A stretch of 64,000 nt of DNA from Hymenobacter radiodurans (lineage in GTDB: Bacteria > Bacteroidota > Bacteroidia > Cytophagales > Hymenobacteraceae). Of this stretch, positions 9,540 through 18,824 are shown one piece after another (within the stretch, counting starts at the first letter, position 1; every line of letters begins with the position of its first letter). The stretch is from positions 868,001 through 932,000 of the forward strand of contig NZ_CP037922.1 in NCBI RefSeq assembly GCF_004355185.1, read 5' to 3'. Under the pieces are notes generated by a model. That model made no database searches, was not told the DNA's origin, and saw only the letters and a list, made by a program, of their open reading frames with translations. Both the position numbers and the translations under genes were made by a program.

Positions 9540-12416
9540 CTAGCGCGGTATGCCGTCGCCGCGGCGCTCCATCCGCTCACCCGCACCGCCCGTGTTGCTC
9601 ATGGCGCTGCCGTTACGCAGGTTGTAGGTGAACATAATCATGAAGTAGCGTTGCAAAATATCCGTGCGGGTGTCCTCGATGTAGGCTTCCGTGACGTTGC
9701 GCTGAATGCTGCGATTTTGGCCCAGCAAATCGAAGGCGTAAAGACGAATCTCGCCGCGCTGCTTTTCGAATATCTTTTTGCCGATGCTGGCATTCCAAAG
9801 GGCGTACTGCTGGTTGAAGCCCGCTGCCAGGCCGCCATTGTAGCGGTGCGTAACGTCGGTTTGCAGGGTGAAGCCGTTGCCCACAATCCAGTTGAAGCGG
9901 AGCTGACTGTTCTGCGTGAAGTAGTTGGTGTTGAGCTGCGTACGGGCCGTGTTGCGGGCTCGGCTGAAGTTGGAGTTAGACGAAACCGTAAAGTCCAGCC
10001 GCTCGCTAATGTTGCTGCTTATTACCGCGCCCAAGCCCAGGGTAGGCGTCTGAGAATAGTTAATAACGTCGTTGATCAGGCCGGGCGTGCGGCTGTAGCC
10101 AGCCGTAGCGTTCAGGTTCAGGTTCGACTTGATAAAGCCCACCGGCAGCCCGTAGCTCAGCACGCCCCGAAAGTTGTATTGCTGCCCCAAGTTGATAGGC
10201 CGCGTTAATTGCCCCCCAGCGGGCAGGCGTACCACGCCGCCGTTTAGCTGTAGTTCTGTGTCTTCGGTGGCAATGAAAGTGCTGTTGGTGATATAGTTAT
10301 CCGTAAAATTGCCGAGCAGCAACGCAAAGAAAGTAGTCGACTTCTCGGGCTTCGCAGCTGAGTAGCGGATGGTGGCCGAGTGCTGGGTTTGCTGCTCCAG
10401 CGCGGGGTTGCCGGTGGTGAGCTGCAAAGGATTGGCGTTGTTTACCACTTCCTGCAGTTGCCCAATGGATGGCGGAGGCGTGTTGGAGCGGTAGTTAAAG
10501 CGCAGATTCTTCTCCCGCGAGAAGTTGTAGCGCAGCATCGCGTTGGGCAGGAAATTATAAAAAGAGCGGTTTAGGCTGGTAGTCAGCGGAAATTCCTGGT
10601 CGCTGCGCAAGTCGGCTTTCTGGCCCGTGGCCCCCACCATGACCTGTAAGTCTTTCGTTTGGTGGCGGAAGCTGACGCCTACGCCCTGCGTGAGGTAAGT
10701 GTTGGTAAATACATTGCTCAGCGCCGGGTTCAGCTCGGCGTACTCACCAACGTCGTCCACAAAATCGAAGGTGCGCTTGTCTGAGTCATTAGGCGTGTAA
10801 GCCAGCGTGTAGTTGAATTGCAGCAGATCCTGCTTGGTCAGTGGCTCGGTGTACTCTAGGCGGGTGCCCAAGTTCCAGCCACTTTGCTCCAGAGTCGAAA
10901 ACTGGTTCAGCGAATCGGTTTCGGAGAGGGTGAGCAGGTTGTTGTCGCCCTCCCGCTGATTGTAGTTGAGCGTCGCATTAACCGACATCGTGCGCCCCGG
11001 CTTGCCGAAGCGGTGACGATAGAGCAGATCATTGCTAGAGTTGATGCCCGTGAGGGCAGAACGGTAGTCGCTCAGCACGTTGCTGCTGCTTTCGCCGTCG
11101 GCGGCTGTGAAGCCATCGAGGTTGCCGGTGCCTTTATTCTGCTGAATAGACAGGCGCGGGCGGAAAAGGATCGAATTCGCCGAGTCTATTCGGTGCTCCA
11201 GGCGCAGATTAAAACGGTGGTTGATGTTGCGGCTGGATGCCAGCGAGTTTTCCGAATATGTTTGGTTAGCGGCTCCGTCGGAGAGGGCAAACTGGCGAAA
11301 CAGGTTGGTGTTGGCCCGATTCTCCGATAGATTGAAGAAGTAGCTGCCTGTTACCTGCGTTTTCTTGTTCCACACATCGGAGTAGTTGAGGCCAATGGCG
11401 TGCGTGGTGGAGATGCCGCCGCTGGGGCTCACCAGAAAGTCGCCGGTGTTGTTCCCGCCACCACCGGGGCCACCTCCTCCTCCTGGGCGTCCGCCGCCCC
11501 CGCCGCCAGGCCGTCCACCGCCACTCCGGTTGCCACCGCCACCGGAGCTGCTGGCTACGCCTAGTAAGTCGTCGGTGGCAAAGTTCTGCTCGTTGATGTT
11601 GTTCGATTGGGCCACTACAGACAAGCGCCGGTCGCCCTCAAACGAGTTGTAGTTGCCACTCACGCGGTAGCGCTCCGGCCCGGCACCAGCCACAAAGCGC
11701 CCAAACTGCCCAGTCTTGAATTCCGGCTTGGTCACGATGTTGATGGTTTTCTCGGTGTTGCCGTCGTTGAAGCCCGAAAACTGCGACTGCTCGCTTTGTC
11801 GGTCCAGCACCTGAATTTTATCAATCATCTCGGCCGGAATGTTCTTCAGTACTGCGTCGGGGTCGTCGCCGAAGAAGGGCTTTCCATCGACCAATATCCG
11901 CTGCACATTCTCGCCCTGGGCCTGCACGCGCCCATCCTGCACGGTTACGCCCGGCATTTTGGTCACTAGATCCTGGGCGTTGGCATCGGGGTTGGTTTTG
12001 AAAGCGCGGGCATTGAACTCGGCCGTATCGCCCTTCTGCACAGCGGCAGCAGCGCGGCCAGTTATTTCCACTTCGCGCAGCTTAATTTGGCTGGAACCCA
12101 GCAAAATATTTCCCAGCACTACCGGTGCGCCGGCGACGGTGAAAGGTCGGCGCTGGGTTTGGTAGCTGACGAAGGAAATTGTGAGCAGGTACTGGCCCGG
12201 CACCACTTCTGTAAAGGAAAAATTGCCCCCCGGATCGGTGGCTACGCCTTGCTTGGCCGAATCGGGCAGGTGAATAAGCAGCACGTTGGCGCCCGGCAGT
12301 GCCGATTGGTCGGCGGCATCTAGCACACGGCCACTCACGGTTTGATTTTGGGCGAAAACAGTGGTTGCCGTAAAAGTCAGCCAGAAGCTGAGCAGCAGGC
12401 GTAGCGCCTTTCTCAT
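9540..12416 (-). CDS. TonB-dependent receptor-type outer membrane beta-barrel protein
   Basis: A 958-aa protein with a signal peptide (MRKALRLLLSFWLTFTATTV, then FAQ). Residues ~25-110 are a CarboxypepD_reg beta-sandwich (VSGRVLDAADQSALPGANV). Residues ~125-225 are plug-like (TKMPGVTVQ, RILVDGKPFFGDD, INIVTKPEF). The rest is an outer membrane beta-barrel of the OMP_b-brl type ending in alternating aromatic strands. Between plug and barrel (~residues 285-330) sits a glycine-rich low-complexity stretch of repeated RPGGGGG units. The substrate is unknown, and no SusD partner or peptidase is next to it. Confidence 0.85.
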   Translation of the reverse strand: MRKALRLLLSFWLTFTATTVFAQNQTVSGRVLDAADQSALPGANVLLIHLPDSAKQGVATDPGGNFSFTEVVPGQYLLTISFVSYQTQRRPFTVAGAPVVLGNILLGSSQIKLREVEITGRAAAAVQKGDTAEFNARAFKTNPDANAQDLVTKMPGVTVQDGRVQAQGENVQRILVDGKPFFGDDPDAVLKNIPAEMIDKIQVLDRQSEQSQFSGFNDGNTEKTINIVTKPEFKTGQFGRFVAGAGPERYRVSGNYNSFEGDRRLSVVAQSNNINEQNFATDDLLGVASSSGGGGNRSGGGRPGGGGGGRPGGGGGPGGGGNNTGDFLVSPSGGISTTHAIGLNYSDVWNKKTQVTGSYFFNLSENRANTNLFRQFALSDGAANQTYSENSLASSRNINHRFNLRLEHRIDSANSILFRPRLSIQQNKGTGNLDGFTAADGESSSNVLSDYRSALTGINSSNDLLYRHRFGKPGRTMSVNATLNYNQREGDNNLLTLSETDSLNQFSTLEQSGWNLGTRLEYTEPLTKQDLLQFNYTLAYTPNDSDKRTFDFVDDVGEYAELNPALSNVFTNTYLTQGVGVSFRHQTKDLQVMVGATGQKADLRSDQEFPLTTSLNRSFYNFLPNAMLRYNFSREKNLRFNYRSNTPPPSIGQLQEVVNNANPLQLTTGNPALEQQTQHSATIRYSAAKPEKSTTFFALLLGNFTDNYITNSTFIATEDTELQLNGGVVRLPAGGQLTRPINLGQQYNFRGVLSYGLPVGFIKSNLNLNATAGYSRTPGLINDVINYSQTPTLGLGAVISSNISERLDFTVSSNSNFSRARNTARTQLNTNYFTQNSQLRFNWIVGNGFTLQTDVTHRYNGGLAAGFNQQYALWNASIGKKIFEKQRGEIRLYAFDLLGQNRSIQRNVTEAYIEDTRTDILQRYFMIMFTYNLRNGSAMSNTGGAGERMERRGDGIPR

Positions 12417-12536
12417 AATCGGTAGATCAGGGGTAATGCGGGCGTAGACGTCCCAGGAGGACGAAGGTTTAATCAGAAATTAAAAAGACCTTCATTTTGC
12501 TCATATAGTAGAGGCGTAACTACTAGCTTCTTCAAC

Positions 12537-12571
12537 AAAAAGCCCCCCATATGCTATCTGGGGGCTTTTTT
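12537..12571. terminator. Terminator of the SRA/O-methyltransferase operon
   Basis: AAAAAGCCCCCCA - loop - TGGGGGCTTTTTT. It follows the minus-strand gene ending at 12645 and precedes the outer membrane protein start at 12416. Confidence 0.88.
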
Positions 12572-12644
12572 ATAAGGATTGAAACGGATTAAAAAAATCC
12601 GCTGACCTCAACACTTAGTTAACCGATGAAGCTTACCGTTGATG

Positions 12645-13289
12645 TTATAGTTTGCGCAAGAGCAGCAGGCCGTCGCGGAGGGGCAAGAACACATTTTCTA
12701 CTCGTGTGTCGGTTTGCACTTTGTCGTTGAAGGCCCGTACCGCGTGCGTATCCTTATCAGCGGGCTTTACGGAGTAAGAGGGCAGGACTTTGTCGCCCCA
12801 CAGCACGTTGTCGATCAGCAAAAAGCCCCCCGGCCGTACCTGGTCAATAATCAGCTCGAAATACACATCATTATTGATTTTGTCGGCGTCGATGAACACC
12901 AAATCCCAGGTTTCAGTGAGCGTAGGCAGCACGATGCGGGCATCGCCGATGTGTAGGTGAACCCGATTGGTAAGGTTGGCGGCGGCTACGTACCGGCGAA
13001 TGCGAGTTTCAAGCTCCGGGTTGAACTCAATGGTGTGCAATTCACCTTCGGGCGCTAAGCCTTCGGCCAGACAAAGCGCCGAATAGCCCGTGAACGTGCC
13101 AATTTCGAGGATGCGCCGGGGCCGAACCATGTGGCTGATCATGCTTAGCAGCCGGCCCTGCAAGTGGCCCGATAGCATGCGAGGGGCCAATACCTGCACG
13201 TGCGTTTCGCGGTTGAGGCGGCGCAAGAGTTCGGATTCGGGCGTGGTGTGGGCTTCGGCGTACTGGTGGCGTTCGTCGTCGGGGGTCAC
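12645..13289 (-). CDS. O-methyltransferase (class I SAM, COMT/CCoAOMT-like)
   Basis: 214 aa. The SAM-binding motif is ILEIGTFTGYSALCLAEGL (~residues 60-78), with the acidic residue in HTIEFNPE and post-motif VFIDADK and LLIDNVLWGG-type segments, as in cation-dependent O-methyltransferases (the D of FIDADK and DN usually bind Mg2+). The substrate is unknown. The start is GTG at 13289, whose GTGA overlaps the stop of the upstream DUF4184 gene, implying translational coupling. A GGGGGGCTTTTT motif encodes the G-G-F-L turn of RPGGFLLIDN. Confidence 0.9.
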   Translation of the reverse strand: MTPDDERHQYAEAHTTPESELLRRLNRETHVQVLAPRMLSGHLQGRLLSMISHMVRPRRILEIGTFTGYSALCLAEGLAPEGELHTIEFNPELETRIRRYVAAANLTNRVHLHIGDARIVLPTLTETWDLVFIDADKINNDVYFELIIDQVRPGGFLLIDNVLWGDKVLPSYSVKPADKDTHAVRAFNDKVQTDTRVENVFLPLRDGLLLLRKL

Positions 13290-14092
13290 AGTTGGAGCTG
13301 CTTTTGGGTGATTTCGTGGGCAATATCTCGCTTGAGGTCGCGAGCAGCGCGGGCTTCCTTCGAGGGCTCAAAATAGCGACGCATCAACGTTGAGGTAATT
13401 AGCAAGGCTAAGCTGATGGCGCTGATGCCCGTCACGATTAAGTAGGTAATCACGGCGCGCTCATACGTTTCATGGATAAGCATAAAGGCAAGCCAAAAAA
13501 TAGCCATCAGCACCCCAGTAAGTGTCCAGAAGAGGCGCTGGATTTTGCTGGTGGCTTTTACCAAGCGTGGCTTGGCGGGGAGTTTCCAAACAAACCAGGC
13601 AATAGCCACCAGGCCAATTACGGAGGAAACGTATTGCAGCCATCGATAAAGCGTGAGTGGTCCTACGCGCAGGTTCAGGAAATCGATGCCTACTGTAACA
13701 GGGCTATTGTTGTGCGTAAAGGCATCCCAGAAGATGTGCGACAGGCTACCAATCAGTACGCCCAGGATAAGCCGCTTGCTCCACAGGTTTCGGAGGGGCC
13801 AGGGCTGCTCAGATAGCTGCCCTAGTCGTGCCCGCAAGAACGAAGGCAGGCTGCGAACCAGCGGACGCTTCACCACCAAATGAAACAAGCCAGCAACTAG
13901 TAAGCCCAGTGGCAAATCGAACCAGAATATGCCGACCCACGTGTGGCCGTAGGAACCATAAGGTCTTAAGCGTAGGAAATACTCGAAGTCGGGAGCCATG
14001 CTGCCTAGCACTAACCCCGTAACGGACAACCAGCGGCGGGTTTTGGCTAACAAAGGCAATACAAGCGCCGGATGCGAAAGAGTAAAGGGCAT
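13286..14092 (-). CDS. DUF4184 family membrane protein
   Basis: About 268 aa from the ATG at 14092, where the family-typical N-terminus MPFTLSHPALVLPL begins; the frame is open further to 14125. GSMAPDFEYFL and a conserved SHIFWDAFTH segment, plus about five hydrophobic helices, match DUF4184 integral membrane proteins of unknown function. It overlaps the O-methyltransferase by 4 nt and follows the SRA gene by ~46 nt, so it is in the same transcription unit. Confidence 0.8.
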   Translation of the reverse strand: MPFTLSHPALVLPLLAKTRRWLSVTGLVLGSMAPDFEYFLRLRPYGSYGHTWVGIFWFDLPLGLLVAGLFHLVVKRPLVRSLPSFLRARLGQLSEQPWPLRNLWSKRLILGVLIGSLSHIFWDAFTHNNSPVTVGIDFLNLRVGPLTLYRWLQYVSSVIGLVAIAWFVWKLPAKPRLVKATSKIQRLFWTLTGVLMAIFWLAFMLIHETYERAVITYLIVTGISAISLALLITSTLMRRYFEPSKEARAARDLKRDIAHEITQKQLQL

Positions 14093-14138
14093 TCTGAAGC
14101 AATTAGTAACGAAAAGAAAGCACAAGCATATAGCGTAC

Positions 14139-14627
14139 TTAAATATCCGCGGCTGAGTTGGGGGCGCCTTGGGTTAATGGCATTCTTTCTAGCTTAAAGC
14201 GCCAGATGCTGAAACCCGATTTGCCCGTTTCCTGCCAATACGCCGTGATGCGGTACAGGCCATCATACCGATAGAAAAAAAGCCCCCCGGCCTGCTGTAT
14301 ACGGCGCACCACACGCACGGGCAGACCGGTAGTACAGTTGCGCGCTAGCTCTAAGTTGGCGCCGGTCAGGGTTTGATCGGCTACTTGTTGGCCTGACGAG
14401 CTACTGCGCCCACCCTGGCCCGTGTAGAGGATGACGTGGCCCAAGTCCACGTCATCCTCATAGCCTTCGGCTAATACAATGGATTCGGCGCCTAAGCCGC
14501 TCCGCGCTCCGATACCAGCACGGGTGGGGCGGTGCACGCCGGAGGCGCTCAACTCCAGCCGATTCAGGAACTCGTAGCCTTCCTGAAAACCGGCAACGGC
14601 TCCAAACGTGGCAGGCTGCTTGGCCAT
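14139..14627 (-). CDS. Stand-alone YDG/SRA domain protein
   Basis: 162 aa, almost entirely one SRA (SET and RING associated) domain: FLNRLELSASGVHRPTRAGI, a GLGAESIVLAEGYEDD segment, VILYTGQGG, QVADQTLT, LPVRVVR and the signature YDG in RYDGLYRI. SRA domains bind modified cytosine by base flipping; bacterial members are usually fused to an HNH nuclease as modification-dependent restriction enzymes. No HNH follows here: the protein ends just past the SRA fold and the next gene starts within ~50 nt. It starts 9 nt after the M16 peptidase stop. A GGGGGGCTTTTTTT motif encodes G-G-L-F-F. Confidence 0.82.
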   Translation of the reverse strand: MAKQPATFGAVAGFQEGYEFLNRLELSASGVHRPTRAGIGARSGLGAESIVLAEGYEDDVDLGHVILYTGQGGRSSSSGQQVADQTLTGANLELARNCTTGLPVRVVRRIQQAGGLFFYRYDGLYRITAYWQETGKSGFSIWRFKLERMPLTQGAPNSAADI

Positions 14628-14636
14628 CCTAGTGCG

Positions 14637-15869
14637 TTACTCGGGCACGTACTGCAGCACGCTCAGATTGTCTTCACGCAGTACGTCGTTGGCCAGTTCA
14701 CTCAGCTCGGTGGCGGTGATGGCGCGAATACGGTCGAAAATCTCGGTGAGGGGTTCTACGCGGCCAATATCGAGGGTGCTTTTGCCGAGGAGCTGCATCA
14801 GGCCGCTATTGCTTTCCTCCGACATCGCCAGCTGGCCCATCAGCTGCTCTTTGGCAGTATGCAATTGCAAGGAGCCTAGCGGCTTTTCGCGTAGGGTTTT
14901 CAACTCTTTCTGCACCAGCGCCACAGTACGCTTCACCTGTTTTTTCTCCGTGCCGAAGTAAATGCCAAATAACCCTGTGTCGGTGTAAGGCGAATACGTG
15001 GCGTCGATGGTGTACACCAGACCATATTTTTCGCGCACCCCTAGATTCAGACGAGAGTTCATGCCAGGTCCGCCGAGAATGTTGGTTAGCATGAAAAACG
15101 GAATGCGGCGCGGATCTTCAATCGCATACGCCGGGCCTCCAATCAGGCAATGCGCCTGCGTGATAGGCTTGCGCTCCAATTGCTCTACCCGCTGATAAGA
15201 AGAAAAGGGCGTACGCGGCCGGGGACCCAAGCGGGCAGGCAGCGGCGCCAGGTATTTCTCGGCCAAGCGCTTCACTTCCGTAAACGGCAGATTGCTCACC
15301 GAGCTAAACACAAGCCGGTCGGTGCGGATATTATCGCTCAGGAACTGGCGAAAATCCTGCTGCTGAAAACCCGAAACGCTCTGGCGAGTACCCAGAATGT
15401 TGTGGCCCAAGGCATGATTGCCAAAAATAACGGCGTCGAAGTCGTCGATGATGGCGTCCTCGGGAGCGTCGTGGTACATGGCCATTTCCTCCAGAATCAC
15501 GCCGCGCTCCTTCTCAATCTCGCGCTCCGGGAACACGGAGTGAAAGGTAAGATCGGTGAGCAGCTCGAAGGCGCGCTCGAAGTGCGTGCTGAGCAGCGAG
15601 GCGTAAAAGCAGATTTTCTCTTTCGTGGTGTACGCGTTCAATTCGCCCCCCACGGTTTCGAGGCGGTTGAGAATATGGAAGGAGCGACGCTTTTCGGTGC
15701 CTTTGAAGGCCATGTGCTCCCAAAAGTGAGCCAGGCCTAATTGGTGCAAATCCTCATCGCGCGAGCCAATGTCGAGCAGGAAGCCGCAATGCGCGATTTT
15801 GGTGTGCAGTACTTGTTTGTGCAGCACGCGGATGCCATTGGGCAACTCGTGCAAATCGTAATCGGCCAT
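14637..15869 (-). CDS. M16 family zinc metallopeptidase
   Basis: 410 aa without signal peptide. The inverted zinc motif HxxEH is H48-F-W-E51-H52 in LAHFWEHMAFKGT, and the distal Glu is in the ERGVILEEM segment (~residue 125). This single-chain M16B type (PqqL/mitochondrial processing peptidase-like) degrades peptides inside a clamshell. The active half is present; the C-terminal half lacks zinc ligands, as usual. It is first gene of the operon with SRA, DUF4184 and O-methyltransferase. Confidence 0.92.
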   Translation of the reverse strand: MADYDLHELPNGIRVLHKQVLHTKIAHCGFLLDIGSRDEDLHQLGLAHFWEHMAFKGTEKRRSFHILNRLETVGGELNAYTTKEKICFYASLLSTHFERAFELLTDLTFHSVFPEREIEKERGVILEEMAMYHDAPEDAIIDDFDAVIFGNHALGHNILGTRQSVSGFQQQDFRQFLSDNIRTDRLVFSSVSNLPFTEVKRLAEKYLAPLPARLGPRPRTPFSSYQRVEQLERKPITQAHCLIGGPAYAIEDPRRIPFFMLTNILGGPGMNSRLNLGVREKYGLVYTIDATYSPYTDTGLFGIYFGTEKKQVKRTVALVQKELKTLREKPLGSLQLHTAKEQLMGQLAMSEESNSGLMQLLGKSTLDIGRVEPLTEIFDRIRAITATELSELANDVLREDNLSVLQYVPE

Positions 15870-15927
15870 TTAATACGGGCTTGGAGTCTTGAAAACTGCG
15901 GAGGGCAACATGGCTAAACGTAGCCAC

Positions 15928-15942
15928 AATTTTGCCCCCCAA
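15928..15942 (+). repeat. GCCCCCC motif copy, intergenic
   Basis: AATTTTGCCCCCCAA upstream of the M16 gene, with no complementary arm next to it. It is an orphan copy of the motif. Confidence 0.6.
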
Positions 15943-16006
15943 CTAGTAATAACCAGCTATGGGCTCGACTGGTTTCCTTCTATTTTCTGGATGGTGAGAA
16001 GGAGCG

Positions 16007-16014
16007 CAAAGGTA
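16007..16014 (-). promoter_or_regulatory. Possible -7 element for the M16 operon
   Basis: TACCTTTG on the minus strand matches the Bacteroidota -7 consensus TAnnTTTG. No good -33 TTG lies at the expected spacing, so this is tentative. It would leave a ~130-nt leader. Confidence 0.35.
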
Positions 16015-16040
16015 CAAAAAAGCCCCCCGCAACGAAGTTC
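16015..16040 (-). terminator. Hairpin plus GGGGGGCTTTTTT tail after the GT9 gene
   Basis: On the minus strand a short GCAAACGAA/TTCGTTGC hairpin is followed directly by GGGGGGCTTTTTT. It lies 8 nt past the glycosyltransferase stop and is plausible as its terminator, built from the motif rather than the usual two-arm stem. Confidence 0.5.
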
Positions 16041-16047
16041 GTTTGCC

Positions 16048-17086
16048 TTAGTGCTGCGCCGCAGCCCACGCCTCGGCCTCGGTCAGTGCCTCAATGAGCT
16101 GCTGGGTTTGAATGCCGCGGGCGCAGTAGAAATGGCCTAGGGGGCATTTTTTGTAGCCATGCAAGCCGCAGGGCTGACAATCCAACTGTTCCTCGATCTG
16201 CACCACCCGCGAAAATGGGCTCAGGGGGCCGAAGCCAAAAAACGGCACTGTAGAGCAGAAGACGGCACATGTAGGTGCGCCCATCGCGGAGCACAAGTGC
16301 ATAGGTGCCGAGTCGTTCACGTAATTAAGGACGGCTCCGCGCATCAGCGCCGCCGACGCCAGCAAGGGAAGCTGACCCGCCAGGTTCACGACGCCCGCCC
16401 GGCCGCTTTCCTGGCGCAGGCGCTCACACACGGCGCTGTCGGGGGCGCACCCAACAGGTACACACTATAATGAGGAGGTAATGCGCGAAGCAGTTTTAGC
16501 CATTGCTCCTCCGGAAACTGCTTCGTAAACCACACCGACGTGGGCGCAATGCAGATATAAGGCCCACGACTCACATAGGAAGCCACGATAGCCTCATCGG
16601 CGGGGTGGGGAAAAGGCGGGGAGGGGTAAGCGGGGCTTCCGACTCGGGGTAGAGCAGATGGAGGTTGCGCGTTACCTCATGAATTCCTTGGCCCATGAGG
16701 TGGGGCGTAACTTGGGTAAAAGCGAACGAAAGCGGATTTTTGTCGAAGCCGATGCGCTTGGGTGCACCCGAAAAAGCGGTAAGAAGACCCGTGGAGGCAA
16801 AGCGCTGCAACGTGATAACCCGCTCGTAGTCGCCAGCCCGGATGGTGCGCAGCAAGCGCCACAGGTCGCGGTATTTATGGTTTTTCTTGTCCCAGATCAG
16901 CACATCGCGCACATGTGGGTGCTGCTCTATCAGGGCCTCGTTGCCTTTACGGACCAAAAAATCGACGGGCGTATTCGGTTCCGTTTGGCGTAGGCGTTCC
17001 AGCAAGGCCGTGGCCAGAATAACATCGCCAATAAAAGCGGTTTGAATAAGTAGAATGGCGCGGCGCGGGTGCGACTTGGGCGGCAT
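16048..17086 (-). CDS. GT9 family glycosyltransferase (LPS heptosyltransferase-like), two frameshifts
   Basis: About 346 aa after correction, starting at the ATG at 17086 (MPPKSHPRRAILLIQTAFIG). The N-terminal GT-B half shows AFIGDVILATALLERLR. The C-terminal half has FPEEQW, a donor-site segment VNYVNDSAPMHLCSAMGAPT and a cysteine cluster C-x2-C-x7-C-x6-C ending KKCPLGHFYC, shared with the second GT9 gene at 26820. The family adds heptose from ADP-heptose to LPS core. The frame breaks at 16602-16605 (G4) and 16441-16445 (G5); one extra G at each restores a continuous protein. Read-through ORFs in the three frames are otherwise seamless. Confidence 0.85.
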
Positions 17087-17454
17087 TAGAAACGGAAAGG
17101 AGCGAATATAGCGAGGGGCGAAAATACCCAAGCTACCATAGGATACAAGCTTATGGCAGACCCTCGAAGACCATATTTGTGATTTTAGGGCTATAACACC
17201 AAATAGCCTGCCTAAAGTGCAGTGCATGGCCGAGAAAGAGTGCCACCGCCGACCTGATGCACCAACCCATGTGAAGCCGGAAGAAAAAAGGATCGGATAA
17301 GGCGTGTTTTTCGCAAAAAGCCCCCGAAAACTTGGGGCGGCCCCCCGATCTTCTTCACATGACAAAAGGGGAAGTATGCGGCCTTGGGCTCATTCTCCTA
17401 ACTTGCAACCGCGCCCCGGCGCCTACTATCTTCCTCCCAAACCTTGCCCGTCCT
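17087..17454. other. Gene-free interval between GT9 and aminopeptidase P
   Basis: 368 bp between divergent genes, expected to hold both promoters. I see no clear TAnnTTTG element. Near 17316-17346 a GCAAAAAGCCCCCG / CTTGGGGCGGCCCCCC region can fold weakly. The reading frame extending the GT9 gene leftwards into this interval has no family similarity. Confidence 0.5.
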
Positions 17455-18744
17455 ATGCGTTACGGTCCCCTTGATCCCCAGCTTTTTATTGAAAACCGCC
17501 GCAATTTTGTGCAGCAGCTGCTTCCGGCGTCGTTGGCCATTTTTCACGCCAACGACACTATGCCTACCAATGCGGACGGCACGATGGCGTTTCGACAGAA
17601 TAATGACCTATTCTACCTCTCTGGCGTCGATCAGGAAGAGAGTATCCTGCTTCTGTTTCCGGATGCCAAGCTGCCCCAACACCGCGAAATCCTGTTTTTA
17701 AAGGAAACCAGCGAGCATATTCTCATTTGGGAAGGCTATAAGCTCACAAAGGACGAGGCCCGCGCCAACTCCGGTGTTCAGACCATTCTGTGGCTCGACA
17801 GCTTCCAGCAGGTGCTGCACGCCCTTATGAATGAGGCGGAAAATGTGTACCTCAATACCAATGAGCATATTCGGGCGGTGGTCGAAGTTGAAACCCGCGA
17901 TGCGCGCTTTATTAAGGAGATAAAAGCGAAATATCCGCTCCATCAGTACCGCCGCGCGGCGCCGCTGTTGCACCATTTGCGGGCCATCAAGAGCCAGGAG
18001 GAAATCCGGCTGATGCGCGAGGCGGCCAATATTACAGAGAAGGCGTTTCGCCGTTTGCTGGGCTTTGTGAAGCCCGGCGTGTGGGAATACGAGATCGAGG
18101 CCGAGATCCTGCACGAGTTTGTGCGCAACCGCTCGCGCGGGCCGGCTTACGGTAGCATCATCGCCTCGGGTGCCAGCGCCTGCATTCTGCACTACGTGAG
18201 CAACGACCGTCAGTGCCAGGATGGCGACGTGCTACTGCTCGACTTTGGGGCCGAATATGGTAACTACGCCGCCGACCTTTCGCGCAGCATTCCCGTGAAT
18301 GGAACGTTCACCAAGCGTCAGCGTGATGTGTACGAAGCCGTGCTATCCGTCATGAAGTTTGCCACCTCGCACCTGGTGGCCGGCAATAATATAGAGGACT
18401 ACCACGCCGCCGTGGGCCGGCACATGGAGCAAGAGCTAATTAAGCTGGACTTGCTCAACGAGGCTGATGTTCGGAATCAAGACCCAGCCGCGCCGCTCTA
18501 TAAAAAATACTTCATGCACGGCACCTCGCATTACTTGGGGCTTGATGTACATGACGTGGGGGGCAAATACCGCACGTTTGAGCCGGGCATGGTGTACACC
18601 TGCGAGCCAGGCATCTACATTCGGGAGGAAGGCCTGGGCATCCGGCTGGAGAATGATATTCTTATTACCCGCAGCCAGCCCGAGGACTTAATGGCATCCA
18701 TTCCGCTGGAAATCGCCGACATCGAGCGCCTCATGCGCAAGTAA
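17455..18744 (+). CDS. pepP: Aminopeptidase P family protein (M24B, Xaa-Pro)
   Basis: 429 aa from the ATG at 17455 (MRYGPLDPQLFIENRRNFVQ, the normal AMP_N start). The N-terminal domain has DNDLFYLSG-like FRQNNDLFYLSGVDQEES. The C-terminal pita-bread domain has all dinuclear metal ligands: D in LLLDFGAEYGNYAADLSRS (two Asp), H in HGTSHYLGLDVHD, E in TCEPGIYI and E in IRLENDILIT. It removes the N-terminal residue before proline. A GTGGGGGGCAAATAC motif encodes V-G-G-K-Y near the active-site loop. Monocistronic with a strong terminator. Confidence 0.93.
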   Translation: MRYGPLDPQLFIENRRNFVQQLLPASLAIFHANDTMPTNADGTMAFRQNNDLFYLSGVDQEESILLLFPDAKLPQHREILFLKETSEHILIWEGYKLTKDEARANSGVQTILWLDSFQQVLHALMNEAENVYLNTNEHIRAVVEVETRDARFIKEIKAKYPLHQYRRAAPLLHHLRAIKSQEEIRLMREAANITEKAFRRLLGFVKPGVWEYEIEAEILHEFVRNRSRGPAYGSIIASGASACILHYVSNDRQCQDGDVLLLDFGAEYGNYAADLSRSIPVNGTFTKRQRDVYEAVLSVMKFATSHLVAGNNIEDYHAAVGRHMEQELIKLDLLNEADVRNQDPAAPLYKKYFMHGTSHYLGLDVHDVGGKYRTFEPGMVYTCEPGIYIREEGLGIRLENDILITRSQPEDLMASIPLEIADIERLMRK

Positions 18745-18771
18745 GAACTTAGTTGGCTGCATTGCGGCTCA

Positions 18772-18824
18772 ACAGCATCAAAAAAGGGGCGCTCCACCTA
18801 GGAGCGCCCCTTTTTTGGTGCTGT
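18772..18824. terminator. Strong palindromic terminator
   Basis: ACAGCATCAAAAAAGGGGCG... and its complement form a >20-bp stem ending in T-runs on both strands. It follows the aminopeptidase P gene. Confidence 0.9.

Noticed and set aside
11386..11652. Proline-rich 88-aa reading frame opposite the glycine-rich insert
   Set aside because: It is the antisense shadow of the RPGGGGG repeats of the TonB-type gene.
16386..16586. A separate 66-aa peptide
   Set aside because: It is the middle of the GT9 glycosyltransferase between two frame breaks.
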